DNA of 36,277 nucleotides from Pirellulales bacterium. Lineage in GTDB: Bacteria > Planctomycetota > Planctomycetia > Pirellulales > Thermoguttaceae. This document shows, piece after piece, positions 17,451 to 27,221 of this stretch (position 1 is the first letter of the stretch; every line of letters starts with the position of its first letter). The DNA lies in NCBI GenBank assembly GCA_013360685.1, contig JABWBD010000023.1, positions 1 through 36,277 of the forward strand, given 5' to 3'. The position numbers were made by a program, and so were the translations under genes. A model generated the notes under the pieces. That model was not told the DNA's origin and did not search any database. It saw only the letters and a program-made list of their open reading frames with translations.

Positions 17451-18906
17451 AGACAATACGACGGACGACCCGAGGCGCCGGGCCCCTTTGACCATGGGCG
17501 GCCAGACCTTGACGTCGATCACCGAGACCGTCGCCCGGATCGCGGAGCGTCCGCGCCCGCCGCGCGCGTGGTACGTGGCCTTCGCCGTCTCCTCCACCTT
17601 GACGGCGGCCCTGATCCTCGCGGCGATCTACCTGATCGCCGTCGGCGTCGGCGTCTGGGGCAACAACGTGCCGGTAGCCTGGGCGTTCGACATCGTCAAC
17701 TTCGTGTTCTGGGTCGGCATCGGCCACGCGGGCACGCTCATCTCGGCGATCCTTTTCCTCTTCCGCCAGCGGTGGCGGACCAGCGTGAACCGTTTTGCCG
17801 AGGCGATGACGATCTTCGCCGTCATCTGCGCCGGGATCTTCCCGGCCATCCACATCGGCCGCGTCTGGTTCGTTTACTGGCTGGCGCCTTACGTGAACCA
17901 GATGGCCGTCTGGCCGAACTTCCGCAGCCCGCTGCTCTGGGACGTCTTTGCGGTAGGCACCTATGCCACCGTTTCGCTTCTGTTCTGGTATCTGGGGATG
18001 ATCCCGGACCTGGCAACGCTGCGGGACCGCGCGACCAGCCGGGTCCGGCGGATCGCCTACGGCATCTTCGCCCTGGGCTGGCGAGGCTCCGGCCGGCAGT
18101 GGCACCGCTACGAGCGCGCGTACATGCTCCTGGCCGGACTGGCCACGCCGCTGGTCCTGAGCGTCCATTCGGTAGTGAGTTTCGACTTCGCCGTCTCCGT
18201 GGTCCCCGGCTGGCACACCACCATTTTCCCGCCGTACTTCGTCGCGGGGGCCATCTTCAGCGGATTCGCGATGGTGGTCACGCTCATGGTTCCTGCGCGG
18301 GCGTTCTTCGGGCTGAAGGATCTCGTCACCCTGCGCCACCTGGAAAACATGAACAAGGTGATCCTGGCGACCGGGTGCATGGTCGGCTACGCCTACTCGA
18401 TCGAGTTCTTCATCGCCTGGTACGGCGGCAATCCTTACGAGCAGTTCGCCTTCATCAACCGGGCCTTCGGGCCGTATACCTGGGCCTATTGGATCATGGT
18501 CACCTGCAACGTCGTGGCCCCGCAGGCATTCTGGTTCAAGAAGGTGCGGACCACGCCGTGGATGATGGTGATCGTCTGCATCCTGGTCAATATCGGCATG
18601 TGGTTCGAGCGCTTTGTGATCGTGGTCACCTCGCTCAGCCGCGATTATCTGCCTTCCGCGTGGGAATACTACCGGCCGACGGCCGTCGACATCACGATGC
18701 TCCTGGGCAGCTTCGGGCTGTTCTTTACGCTCTTTTTGTTGTTCTGCCGTTATCTGCCGATGGTGGCCATGGCGGAAGTGAAAGCCGTCTTGCCCCATCA
18801 CCATGCCGCCGGCGATTGGCAGACGCCGGCCCCGGCGGAGCCGCACGCCAACGGCGAGAGCCACCAGGGAATACGCTACCCGGACCAGGTCTCCGAGGGA
18901 CACTGA
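17425..18906 (+). CDS. actC: ACIII subunit ActC, NrfD-like quinol-binding membrane protein
   Basis: A 493-residue NrfD/PsrC-type integral membrane protein with about ten hydrophobic segments, the first near residue 50 and the last before the His-rich tail. Family landmarks include [31 protein letters not shown] and [20 protein letters not shown]. It forms one of the two quinol-interacting bundles of ACIII. ATG 17425 overlaps actB by 26 bases, implying coupled translation; TTG 17410 is less likely. The C-terminus ([16 protein letters not shown]..) is long and hydrophilic compared with the membrane core. Confidence 0.94.
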   Translation: MSTITLPAEDNTTDDPRRRAPLTMGGQTLTSITETVARIAERPRPPRAWYVAFAVSSTLTAALILAAIYLIAVGVGVWGNNVPVAWAFDIVNFVFWVGIGHAGTLISAILFLFRQRWRTSVNRFAEAMTIFAVICAGIFPAIHIGRVWFVYWLAPYVNQMAVWPNFRSPLLWDVFAVGTYATVSLLFWYLGMIPDLATLRDRATSRVRRIAYGIFALGWRGSGRQWHRYERAYMLLAGLATPLVLSVHSVVSFDFAVSVVPGWHTTIFPPYFVAGAIFSGFAMVVTLMVPARAFFGLKDLVTLRHLENMNKVILATGCMVGYAYSIEFFIAWYGGNPYEQFAFINRAFGPYTWAYWIMVTCNVVAPQAFWFKKVRTTPWMMVIVCILVNIGMWFERFVIVVTSLSRDYLPSAWEYYRPTAVDITMLLGSFGLFFTLFLLFCRYLPMVAMAEVKAVLPHHHAAGDWQTPAPAEPHANGESHQGIRYPDQVSEGH

Positions 18907-18915
18907 GAAGCAATC

Positions 18916-20139
18916 ATGGCTGAAAAGGAACCGACGATTGCCGACGCACCGGGCGGAGCCGTCGCCGCGCTGGTCGCCCAGTTCGCCGGACCGGATGAAC
19001 TGGTGGAAGCCGCGTCGCAGGTCCGCGACGCGGGCTATCGCTATTGGGACACCCACACGCCCTACCCGATCCACGGCATGGACCGCGCCATGGGGATCCG
19101 GCCGACGGTCCTGCCGTGGATGGTCCTGGCCGGAGGAGTTGCCGGCGCGGCCGCCGCCCTGCTCATGCAGTGGTGGATGAACGCGGTCGACTATCCGTAC
19201 ATCATCAGCGGCAAGCCGCTCTTCAGCCTGCCCGCGTTCATCCCGGTCACGTTCGAGCTGATCGTGCTCTTCTCCGCGCTCACGGCGTTTGTGGGCGTGC
19301 TGGCGCTCAACCAACTCCCGCAACTCTGGCACCCGGTCTTCCAGAGCCGGCGGTTCGCCCGCGCGACGTCCGACGGGTTCTTCCTCTCCATCGAGGCAAG
19401 GGACCCGAAGTTCGAGGAGAGCCGGGCGGCGGAGCTTCTCCAGTCGGCCGGGGCGGTGGCAATCGACGTCTGCCGGATGCCGGCAACCGGGCGCGAGGTT
19501 CCCACTGGGGTCTACTGGGGCGTGGCAACGTTGGCGATCCTGGCGATACTCCCTCCCTTGGGCGTCGCCTGGTATCGTTCCGGCGCCAAGAAATTGCCGC
19601 GGATTCACCCAATCCTGGATATGGACGCGCAGCCGAAGTATCGGGCGCAGGCGTTCAACCCGCTGTTCCCGGGCGGGATGGCGAGCCGCCCCGCGGTGCC
19701 TGGCACGATCGCACAAGGCGAGATGGATGAGAACACGGCCCTCTACCTGGGCAAGCTTGGCGAGCAGTGGGTCGATGAGTTTCCAGTCCCCGTGAGCATG
19801 GAGGCCGTCCAGCGGGGGCGGGAACGGTTCAACATCTATTGCGCGCCTTGCCACGGTTTGACCGGCGAGGGCGACGGGATGGTCTCGCAACGGGCCACCC
19901 GGCGCGCCGAGCCCAACTGGGTGCCGCCGCTCTCGTTGCACGCCGAGCCCGTGCGCGTGCAGCCGGTCGGACAATTGTACAACACCGTGACGAACGGCAT
20001 CCGCACCATGCCTCCCTACGCCTCCCAGATCTCCGTGGAAGATCGCTGGGCAATTGTGCTGTACGTCAAAGCTTTGCAGCGGAGCCAGCACGCGACGCTG
20101 GACGATGTGCCGGAAGAGATGCGCGAGAAACTGCGGTGA
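18916..20139 (+). CDS. ActD-ActE fusion: DUF3341 membrane domain plus cytochrome c
   Basis: A 407-residue protein. Residues 15-180 are ActD (DUF3341): VAQFAGPDELVEAASQVRDA, then YRYWDTHTPYPIHGMDRAMG and two membrane helices around 70-90 and 105-135. A further helix (205-225) leads to an exported cytochrome c domain with one heme site (CAPCHG near 309) and a probable axial Met in GIRTMPPYA near 360. ActD and ActE are usually separate genes in described ACIII clusters, so here they are fused, tying the heme domain to the membrane. It follows actC after 9 bases. The sequence at its stop codon is duplicated 197 bases downstream. Confidence 0.9.
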   Translation: MAEKEPTIADAPGGAVAALVAQFAGPDELVEAASQVRDAGYRYWDTHTPYPIHGMDRAMGIRPTVLPWMVLAGGVAGAAAALLMQWWMNAVDYPYIISGKPLFSLPAFIPVTFELIVLFSALTAFVGVLALNQLPQLWHPVFQSRRFARATSDGFFLSIEARDPKFEESRAAELLQSAGAVAIDVCRMPATGREVPTGVYWGVATLAILAILPPLGVAWYRSGAKKLPRIHPILDMDAQPKYRAQAFNPLFPGGMASRPAVPGTIAQGEMDENTALYLGKLGEQWVDEFPVPVSMEAVQRGRERFNIYCAPCHGLTGEGDGMVSQRATRRAEPNWVPPLSLHAEPVRVQPVGQLYNTVTNGIRTMPPYASQISVEDRWAIVLYVKALQRSQHATLDDVPEEMREKLR

Positions 20140-20339
20140 AAACCGAACTTGTTCCCAGGCTCTGCCTGGGAACACACGAACCAAACTTGTTCCCAGGCTC
20201 CGCCTGGGAACACACGACGGCGAGGCTCCGCCTCGATGGGGCAGCAGAGGGGACGTTGAAAGAACTCGGAGCAGGCGGAGCCTGCAAGATAGGGCGTTCC
20301 CAAGCGGAGCCTGGGAACGAGAAGAAACTGCGGTGAAAA
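20126..20339. repeat. cluster of short palindromic repeats flanked by a 17-bp direct repeat
   Basis: The 17 bases agaaactgcggtgaaaa, spanning the actDE stop, occur at 20126-20142 and again at 20323-20339. Between them lie five palindromes with 3-base loops: gttcccaggc-tct-gcctgggaac (20151-20173), the same with tcc (20189-20211), gaggc-tcc-gcctc (20222-20234), gcaggc-gga-gcctgc (20271-20285) and an imperfect inverted copy at 20296-20318. The first two also form a 38-base tandem unit. The structure suggests insertion or amplification of a repeat block with duplication of the gene's 3' end. It forms the spacer between actDE and actF. Confidence 0.85.
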
Positions 20340-20349
20340 TCAGGTGCCC

Positions 20350-21582
20350 ATGATGCGACCGACGGCGACTCTCCGGATCCATGACGACCACGTGACCCTG
20401 GCCGCGCTGGGCGCCCGCGCGTTTCCTCTCCTGGCAGGAATCGGACTGGCGGCGCTGGCGCTGGCCGCCGTGCTGGGCGCGGTCCGCGGCGACGGCTTTT
20501 CCTACTTCTTCCACTCGTACCTGACGAACTACTGCTTCGTGCTGAGCATCGCCCTGGGGGCCCTGTTCTTTGTCTTGATCCAGCACGCGACGCGGGCCGG
20601 CTGGAGCGTGGCGGTGAGGCGGATCTCCGAGATTCTGGCGGCCAACGTTTCCGTGCTCCTGGTGTTGTTCCTGCCGGTCCTGGCGCCGGTCCTCTTGGGC
20701 AGCCACGCCCTCTATGAATGGACCAGCCCGGCCGCTGTCGCCGGGGACCATTTGCTGGAACACAAGTCGCCCTACCTGAACGTGCCGTTTTTCGGCATCC
20801 GCTGCGTGTTCTACTTCGCGGTCTGGTGGCTGATCACGCGGTTCTTCCTCCGTCGCTCAGTTCAGCAGGACCATTCCGGCGACGCGTCGTTGACGCTGAG
20901 CATGGAACGGTTTTCGGGGCCGGCGCTCTTGCTCTTTGCCGTCACGGTCACGTTCGCGGCGTTCGACTGGCTGATGTCGCTTGAACCGAGGTGGTTCAGC
21001 ACCATCTACGGCATCTATTACTTTTCCGGCGCCATCCTTGCCGGTGTGGCGGCGATTGTGCTTGCAGCCGCGGCCCTCCAGGCGAGCGGACGGTTGACCA
21101 TGTCGGTCACCGCGGAGCACTACCACGACCTCGGCAAGCTGCTCTTCGGCTTCGTGATCTTCTGGGGCTACATCGCGTTTTCCCAGTACATGCTCATCTG
21201 GTACGCGAACATCCCGGAAGAAACGGTCTACTACCTGGCGCGACAGACGAACGGATGGGCGGGGGTGTCGCTCGCGCTGGCGTTCGGGCACCTGCTGGTG
21301 CCGTTCGTCGGGCTCTTGCCGCGGAGCATGAAGCGGCGGAAAGGCGTGCTTGCGTTCTGGTGCGTGTGGCTCCTCGTGTTTCACTGGCTGGACATGTACT
21401 GGCTGGTGATGCCCAACTACTCCCCCGACGCCGGCCCGCCTTTTGGCCTGATCGATGTTGCGCTGCTCGTCGGGCTGGTATGCCTCTATCTCGCCAGCGC
21501 GGTCCGCGTGGCGGGCGGCGAGGCGCTCGTTCCGATCAAAGACCCGCGGTTGGGCGAATCGCTTGCGTTGGAGAACTTCTAG
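20350..21582 (+). CDS. actF: ACIII subunit ActF, polytopic membrane protein
   Basis: About 410 residues with some ten membrane segments. Family landmarks include YFFHSYLTNYCFVLSIALG near 45-65, TVTFAAFDWLMSLEPRWFST near 195-215, and FGFVIFWGYIAFSQYMLIWY followed by ANIPEE near 260-285. ActF, with ActC, forms the membrane core that binds quinol and may be involved in proton translocation. Its translation start follows a repeat cluster rather than a normal short spacer; GTG 20344, ATG 20350 and ATG 20353 are all possible, and the Shine-Dalgarno is poor. The next gene begins 12 bases after its stop. Confidence 0.93.
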   Translation: MMRPTATLRIHDDHVTLAALGARAFPLLAGIGLAALALAAVLGAVRGDGFSYFFHSYLTNYCFVLSIALGALFFVLIQHATRAGWSVAVRRISEILAANVSVLLVLFLPVLAPVLLGSHALYEWTSPAAVAGDHLLEHKSPYLNVPFFGIRCVFYFAVWWLITRFFLRRSVQQDHSGDASLTLSMERFSGPALLLFAVTVTFAAFDWLMSLEPRWFSTIYGIYYFSGAILAGVAAIVLAAAALQASGRLTMSVTAEHYHDLGKLLFGFVIFWGYIAFSQYMLIWYANIPEETVYYLARQTNGWAGVSLALAFGHLLVPFVGLLPRSMKRRKGVLAFWCVWLLVFHWLDMYWLVMPNYSPDAGPPFGLIDVALLVGLVCLYLASAVRVAGGEALVPIKDPRLGESLALENF

Positions 21583-21594
21583 GTTTGCCGGATA

Positions 21595-22002
21595 ATGCCC
21601 ATGACTTCGCACAATGATGTCAACACGCCGATGGTGGCGCTGATCGGGTTCCTGGGCGCGGTCCTGACCTTCGCGGTCATCGTGTTGCTGACCGTGATCT
21701 ATTACGCGGCCGAAGAGCGTGAGGACTACGCCAAGAATATCAGCCAGCCCTACACCGAGCTGGAGAATCTTCTGGCCACGCAGAGGGCGAAACTCGTAGA
21801 ATACCATTGGGTGGACCAGAAGAACCAGGTGGTCGCCATCCCGATTGACCGGGCCATGCAATTGGTTGTGGTGGAGGGCCGCGCCAATCCGCGGGCCGAG
21901 GGTTCTCGCCAGGGCAGTACGGATGCAGCCGCGGCAGAAGCCTCTTCCTCGACCGGGGCGGCGGCAGAATCCAAAGCTCGCGAGGGCGGCGGTACACAAT
22001 AG
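21595..22002 (+). CDS. small single-pass membrane protein of the ACIII/cox cluster
   Basis: A 135-residue protein of no named family I can give. Residues 13-40 are one strong membrane helix (MVALIGFLGAVLTFAVIVLL). The outer domain contains AKLVEYHWVDQKNQVVAIPI followed by DRAMQLVVVEG, and the C-terminus is a low-complexity Ala/Ser/Glu tail. I recall a similar helix-plus-IPIDRAM arrangement in small proteins between actF and sco in other planctomycete clusters, which suggests a conserved accessory subunit or assembly factor (inference). It is tightly placed: 12 bases after actF and 9 before sco. Confidence 0.8.
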   Translation: MPMTSHNDVNTPMVALIGFLGAVLTFAVIVLLTVIYYAAEEREDYAKNISQPYTELENLLATQRAKLVEYHWVDQKNQVVAIPIDRAMQLVVVEGRANPRAEGSRQGSTDAAAAEASSSTGAAAESKAREGGGTQ

Positions 22003-22011
22003 GGGACAGTC

Positions 22012-22920
22012 ATGAGATCCAACGTACGCAGACAGACCTTTGGCGGCCGCGTTGCGGCGGGCCTTTTTGTGATGGTTTGCGCCGTGGCCGCTTCGCCGCC
22101 TTCTTTCGCTCAGCGGATGGAAGCCGCGCCCGACGACTTGAAGAACGTCGGCATCACGGAGCACCCCAATGCCCAGATCCCGCTCGACCTGCCGTTTGTC
22201 GATTCCAGCGGCAAGCAGGTTACGCTGAAGGACTTCTTCGACGGCACGCGGCCGGTGGTCTTGACGATGAACTACTCGAACTGCCCGATGCTGTGCAGCC
22301 TTCAACTCAATGGGCTGTTCGAGGGCCTGCAAGGGCTTGAGTGGGACCTGGGCAAGAATTTCCAGATGGTCACCGTGAGCATCGATCCGAAAGAACTGCC
22401 CGAGCGGGCCGCGCTGACCAGGCAGAAATACCTGAAAATCTACGGACGCCCCGGCGTTGGCGACGGCTGGCACATGCTGACGGGAAACGAGGCGAACATC
22501 CGCAAGCTGGCCGACACGGTGGGGTTTGGTTACAGCTTTGTCCAACAGACCGGGGAGTTTGCCCACGCCGCGGCCGCGTTTATCCTCACGCCCGACGGCC
22601 GCGTCTCCCGCTATCTCTACGGAATCCAATACGATCCCCAGACCCTGCGATTGTCGCTGGTCGAAGCGGCGGACGGGAAGGTGGGCTCCACGTTCGACCG
22701 GTTCCTGCTCACCTGCTTCCACTACGACGAGACCAAGGGGCGCTACGGCCCGGCGGCGGTGAAGATCATGCGCCTCGGCGCGCTGGTCACCGTCGTGCTG
22801 CTCGGCGGCGCGCTGATGATGTTCTGGCGAGGCGAGGCAAGGCGATCGGCCCACCTTGGCCGGTCCGAAACGACCGATGATACTCCCGATCGAGTTTCCC
22901 AGGACCGCGAAGATGCATGA
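22012..22920 (+). CDS. SCO1/SenC-family copper chaperone
   Basis: A 302-residue protein with a signal peptide (residues 10-34), a thioredoxin-fold SCO domain and one C-terminal membrane helix (about 257-277). The copper-binding residues are present: CxxxC as CPMLC (Cys91 and Cys95) and the His in FAHAAAAF (His185). SCO proteins deliver copper to, or reduce, the CuA site of cytochrome oxidase subunit II, which is the next gene. AGGGGAC lies just before ATG 22012. It overlaps coxB by 8 bases. The C-terminal anchor, instead of the usual N-terminal one, appears in several bacterial SCO proteins from ACIII-linked clusters. Confidence 0.93.
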   Translation: MRSNVRRQTFGGRVAAGLFVMVCAVAASPPSFAQRMEAAPDDLKNVGITEHPNAQIPLDLPFVDSSGKQVTLKDFFDGTRPVVLTMNYSNCPMLCSLQLNGLFEGLQGLEWDLGKNFQMVTVSIDPKELPERAALTRQKYLKIYGRPGVGDGWHMLTGNEANIRKLADTVGFGYSFVQQTGEFAHAAAAFILTPDGRVSRYLYGIQYDPQTLRLSLVEAADGKVGSTFDRFLLTCFHYDETKGRYGPAAVKIMRLGALVTVVLLGGALMMFWRGEARRSAHLGRSETTDDTPDRVSQDREDA

Positions 22921-23872
22921 CCTCATCCTTTTCGCCCAGTCGCGGGGCGGCTACTGGCTGCCCCCGCCCGACTCCTCCACGGCCGGCGACGTGGATCGCG
23001 TCTTCTATTTCATCCTCGGCGTGGCGTCGTTTTTCTTCGTGCTGATCGTCGCCCTGATGTGCCTGTTCGTGATCCTCTACCGCCGGCGCCCGGGAGTGGA
23101 GGCGCCCGGCAGCGCCAGCCATAACAACCTGCTGGAGATCACCTGGACGATCATCCCCGTGATCCTTGTGGTGATCATGTTCTACATGGGGTTCACGACG
23201 TACCTGGACATCCGGACTTCGCCGCGGCAGGCTTACGACATCCGCGTGGTGGGGCAGAAATGGAGCTGGGTCTTCAGCTACCCCAACGGCCACGTTGCTC
23301 CCGAGTTGCATGTGCCGGTGGACCGTCCCGTGAGGCTGACGATGACCTCCGAGGACGTGATCCACAGCCTGTTCATCCCGGCGTTTCGCGTGAAGATGGA
23401 CCTGGTGCCCGGCCGCTACACGACCACCTGGTTCCACCCGCTCCGCGCCGGCACTTACGACCTGTACTGCACGGAGTACTGCGGCACGGGACATTCCGAC
23501 ATGTTGTCCAAAGTGGTCGTCCACAAGCCGGGCGAGTTCGAGACTTGGCTGGAGCAGGCGGCCAACCTGCTGGCGAGCATGACTCCGGTCGAAGCGGGCG
23601 CCGAGCTCACTCGCCGGAACGGCTGCTTGACCTGTCACAGCACCGACGGCACCGCCAAGGTCGGCCCGAGCTTCAAGGGGATCTACGGCCAGAGGCACAC
23701 ATTCACCAACGGGACCTCGGCCGAGGTCGACGACAACTACATCCGCCAGTCGATCCTCGAGCCGATGGCGCTGATCCGCCAGGGCTACCAGCCCGCCATG
23801 CCCACCTACAAAGGCCGCCTCAAAGACCAGGAAATCACCGCCATCATCGAATACATCGAGTCACTGAAATAG
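22913..23872 (+). CDS. coxB: caa3-type cytochrome c oxidase subunit II with cytochrome c domain
   Basis: A 319-residue protein with two membrane helices (about 30-55 and 70-95), a CuA cupredoxin domain and a fused cytochrome c domain. CuA ligands are visible: His in [13 protein letters not shown] near 150, and [12 protein letters not shown] near 186-197, which gives both Cys plus the His and Met. The heme site is CLTCH near 237, followed by PSFKGIYGQ and a likely axial Met in YQPAMPTY. Electrons enter through the heme domain and pass to CuA and then to subunit I. I place the start at ATG 22913, overlapping sco; an ATG at 22856 is in frame but inside sco. Confidence 0.95.
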   Translation: MHDLILFAQSRGGYWLPPPDSSTAGDVDRVFYFILGVASFFFVLIVALMCLFVILYRRRPGVEAPGSASHNNLLEITWTIIPVILVVIMFYMGFTTYLDIRTSPRQAYDIRVVGQKWSWVFSYPNGHVAPELHVPVDRPVRLTMTSEDVIHSLFIPAFRVKMDLVPGRYTTTWFHPLRAGTYDLYCTEYCGTGHSDMLSKVVVHKPGEFETWLEQAANLLASMTPVEAGAELTRRNGCLTCHSTDGTAKVGPSFKGIYGQRHTFTNGTSAEVDDNYIRQSILEPMALIRQGYQPAMPTYKGRLKDQEITAIIEYIESLK

Positions 23873-23888
23873 AACCAAGGCTCCGCGC

Positions 23889-25604
<1,716 letters not shown>

Positions 25605-25620
25605 GATCGGTTTCCATTCC

Positions 25621-26412
25621 ATGGCGAAATCAGAAAGCACAACCCGCCCGCCCGACGACGCGGATCCCGGCTCCGTTGAGGCGCCCCGTCCTCACGCCGC
25701 GGCCGACCACCATCGGCCGTTCCTGGCCCACCACTACCAGTCGTACAAGCAGCAGTTCGAGGCCGGCAAGCTGGGGATGTGGATCTTCCTTCTGACGGAA
25801 ATCCTGCTCTTCGGCGGCCTGTTCTGCGCGTATGCCGTGTACCGGGCCAACCATCCGGAGATCTTCATCTACGCCCACCATTTTCTGGACAAGAACCTGG
25901 GAGCGATCAATACGGCCGTGCTGATTTTCAGCAGCTTCACGATGGCCTGGGGTGTGCGCTGCGCCCAGCTCAACCAGCGGAAGCTCCTCATGGTGATGCT
26001 CTCGCTCACGCTCCTCTGCGCGTGCGGCTTCCTGGGGATCAAGTACGTCGAGTACAAGCACAAGTGGGAGGATGGACTGCTCTGGGCCGGCAAGTACCAT
26101 CCGGTCGAGCACGCCGAACCGGCGGACCACGCCGCCCGGCCGCCCGGCCGCCCTGAGGCCCAATCGGCCCTCCAACGCCCGGAGGGGCCCCGCTATGCCG
26201 GGATCTTCTTCAGCATCTACTTCATGATGACCGGCCTGCACGGCCTCCATGTCCTGGCCGGGATGGCCGCAATCGCCTGGATCCTGGTCCGCGCGGCCAA
26301 TGGGCATTTCAACAGCCATTACTTCGGCCCCGTCGACTACGTGGGCCTCTATTGGCACCTCGTCGACCTGATCTGGATTTATCTCTTCCCGCTGCTTTAC
26401 CTGATCCACTAG
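25621..26412 (+). CDS. coxC: cytochrome c oxidase subunit III
   Basis: A 263-residue subunit III with five or more membrane helices, recognised by GKLGMWIFLLTEILLFGGLF near 49-68, YFMMTGLHGLHVLAGM near 200-215 and YVGLYWHLVDLIWIYLFPLL near the end. The conserved membrane Glu (TEILLF) thought to bind lipid or influence proton uptake is present. ATG 25621 is preferred; longer readings in this frame overlap coxA. Between two helices (about 150-190) is an unusual hydrophilic His/Ala/Pro/Arg-rich loop (ADHAARPPGRPEAQSALQRP). The subunit stabilises subunit I; it has no redox centre. Confidence 0.95.
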   Translation: MAKSESTTRPPDDADPGSVEAPRPHAAADHHRPFLAHHYQSYKQQFEAGKLGMWIFLLTEILLFGGLFCAYAVYRANHPEIFIYAHHFLDKNLGAINTAVLIFSSFTMAWGVRCAQLNQRKLLMVMLSLTLLCACGFLGIKYVEYKHKWEDGLLWAGKYHPVEHAEPADHAARPPGRPEAQSALQRPEGPRYAGIFFSIYFMMTGLHGLHVLAGMAAIAWILVRAANGHFNSHYFGPVDYVGLYWHLVDLIWIYLFPLLYLIH

Positions 26413-26442
26413 TTCAACAACGTGAACTGACCGGGAACCACG

Positions 26443-26814
26443 ATGACCGACCATTCGACCCATCCGGTAACCACCGAGGACGCGGCCCGCGAAGCCGAGC
26501 ACTACGGACACATCATGCCGCTCTGGGTGCTGGCAGGCGTCCTCCTGACGCTCGTGGTCCTGACCGTCGCCACCGTGGCGGCAACCTGGGTGGATCTCGA
26601 GCCGTGGAACCTCGCGATCGCGCTGGGCATCGCCACGGTGAAGGCCGCGCTGGTGGTCCTCTATTTCATGCACCTCCGCTACGACCACCCCTTCAATGCC
26701 CTTGTCTTTGTCACGGCGCTGTTGTTCCTGGCGATGTTCCTGGGCGGGGCGCTGACCGACACCATCCAGTACCAGCCCGATATCGAGAGCTACCGCGAGA
26801 GCCGGCAGATGTAG
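26443..26814 (+). CDS. coxD: cytochrome c oxidase subunit IV (small membrane subunit)
   Basis: A 123-residue protein with three membrane helices (about 27-49, 55-75 and 82-105) and the signature ATVKAALVVLYFMHLRYDHP of the prokaryotic subunit IV (CyoD/CtaF-like) family. It is the last gene of the respiratory operon, 30 bases after coxC. A plausible intrinsic terminator follows 38 bases after its stop. Confidence 0.93.
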   Translation: MTDHSTHPVTTEDAAREAEHYGHIMPLWVLAGVLLTLVVLTVATVAATWVDLEPWNLAIALGIATVKAALVVLYFMHLRYDHPFNALVFVTALLFLAMFLGGALTDTIQYQPDIESYRESRQM

Positions 26815-26827
26815 CAGGCCGGCGGGC

Positions 26828-26845
26828 GATGTTGTGGACAACATC
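26828..26845. repeat. small palindrome after coxD
   Basis: Perfect 8-base arms gatgttgt/acaacatc with a 2-base centre (26828-26845), directly before the terminator-like hairpin. It could be a protein-binding site or part of the 3' end of the transcript; no further evidence. Confidence 0.35.
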
Positions 26846-26852
26846 TTGCTTC

Positions 26853-26875
26853 GGGCTGGGTCGGCAGCCCTTTTT
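26853..26875 (+). terminator. intrinsic terminator of the act-cox operon
   Basis: A 6-base GC stem gggctg (26853-26858) and cagccc (26865-26870), loop ggtcgg, followed at once by five Ts (26871-26875). It lies 38 bases after the coxD stop. The right arm and T-run are shared with the dispersed repeat copies at 12664 and 26866. Confidence 0.6.
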
Positions 26876-26900
26876 CTGTGTCGGCCGCGAAGGGTCGAGA
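26866..26900. repeat. dispersed repeat, copy B (matches 12664-12701)
   Basis: The segment agccc, T-run, then gtcggccgcgaagggtcgag is nearly identical to 12664-12701. It begins within the terminator and leads into ggtcgag heptad repeats. Confidence 0.65.
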
Positions 26901-26975
26901 GCTGAGAGTCGAGGGTCGAGAGCCAAACGGTCTGGCTCTCGACCCTCGACCCTTGACCCTCGACCCGACTCTCCC
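26890..26975. repeat. ggtcgag heptad array folded into a hairpin
   Basis: Imperfect heptads of the ggtcgag/gagctga type run on one strand to 26925 and then in the opposite sense (ctcgacc) to about 26973. The centre is a perfect 15-base inverted repeat (26911-26925 and 26933-26947, loop 7). The same heptads fill the actA-actB spacer at 14240-14352. Confidence 0.8.
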
Positions 26976-27132
26976 CTCTTTCATTCGCCGGCCCAGCGGT
27001 CGGCAGTGCCGGGGGCCTGGACCCAAAAATCTGGAAAAAAGCGAACATCTCCCGAACGGCCGTGATGGCGGTCGCCGCGGCGACAGCTTTCTTTTTCAAC
27101 CACCCGCCAAAACGTCAAATAGCCTGCACGGT

Positions 27133-27221
27133 CGTTTAACCGCAGGGCCATCGGCCCGCGCGTGATTTGCCAACGCGGCCTTCAGTTTCGCCCCGCGAGG
27201 GCCGTTGGCCCTGGTTAAACG
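27133..27221. repeat. large imperfect inverted repeat, gtttaacc family
   Basis: The left arm at 27133-27162 (cgtttaaccgcagggccatc and on) and the right arm at 27194-27221 (ending ggccctggttaaacg) are complementary apart from a 2-base insertion and two mismatches, around a loop of about 31 bases. I recall gtttaaccgcagggccat as a common planctomycete intergenic repeat. Confidence 0.75.

Noticed and set aside
20126-20339. possible small gene in the palindrome cluster
   Set aside because: Frames translate to LVPRLRLGTH-type peptides in every orientation, which is what the palindromes produce; no start signals.
17230-20763. 1177-residue open frame on the minus strand opposite actB-actF
   Set aside because: It runs antisense to three confidently identified ACIII genes, is rich in Arg, Asp, His and Gln as expected from high-GC antisense frames, and contains no domain.
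20857-22926. 689-residue minus-strand open frame opposite actF and sco
   Set aside because: Antisense of well-supported genes; composition is typical of a shadow.
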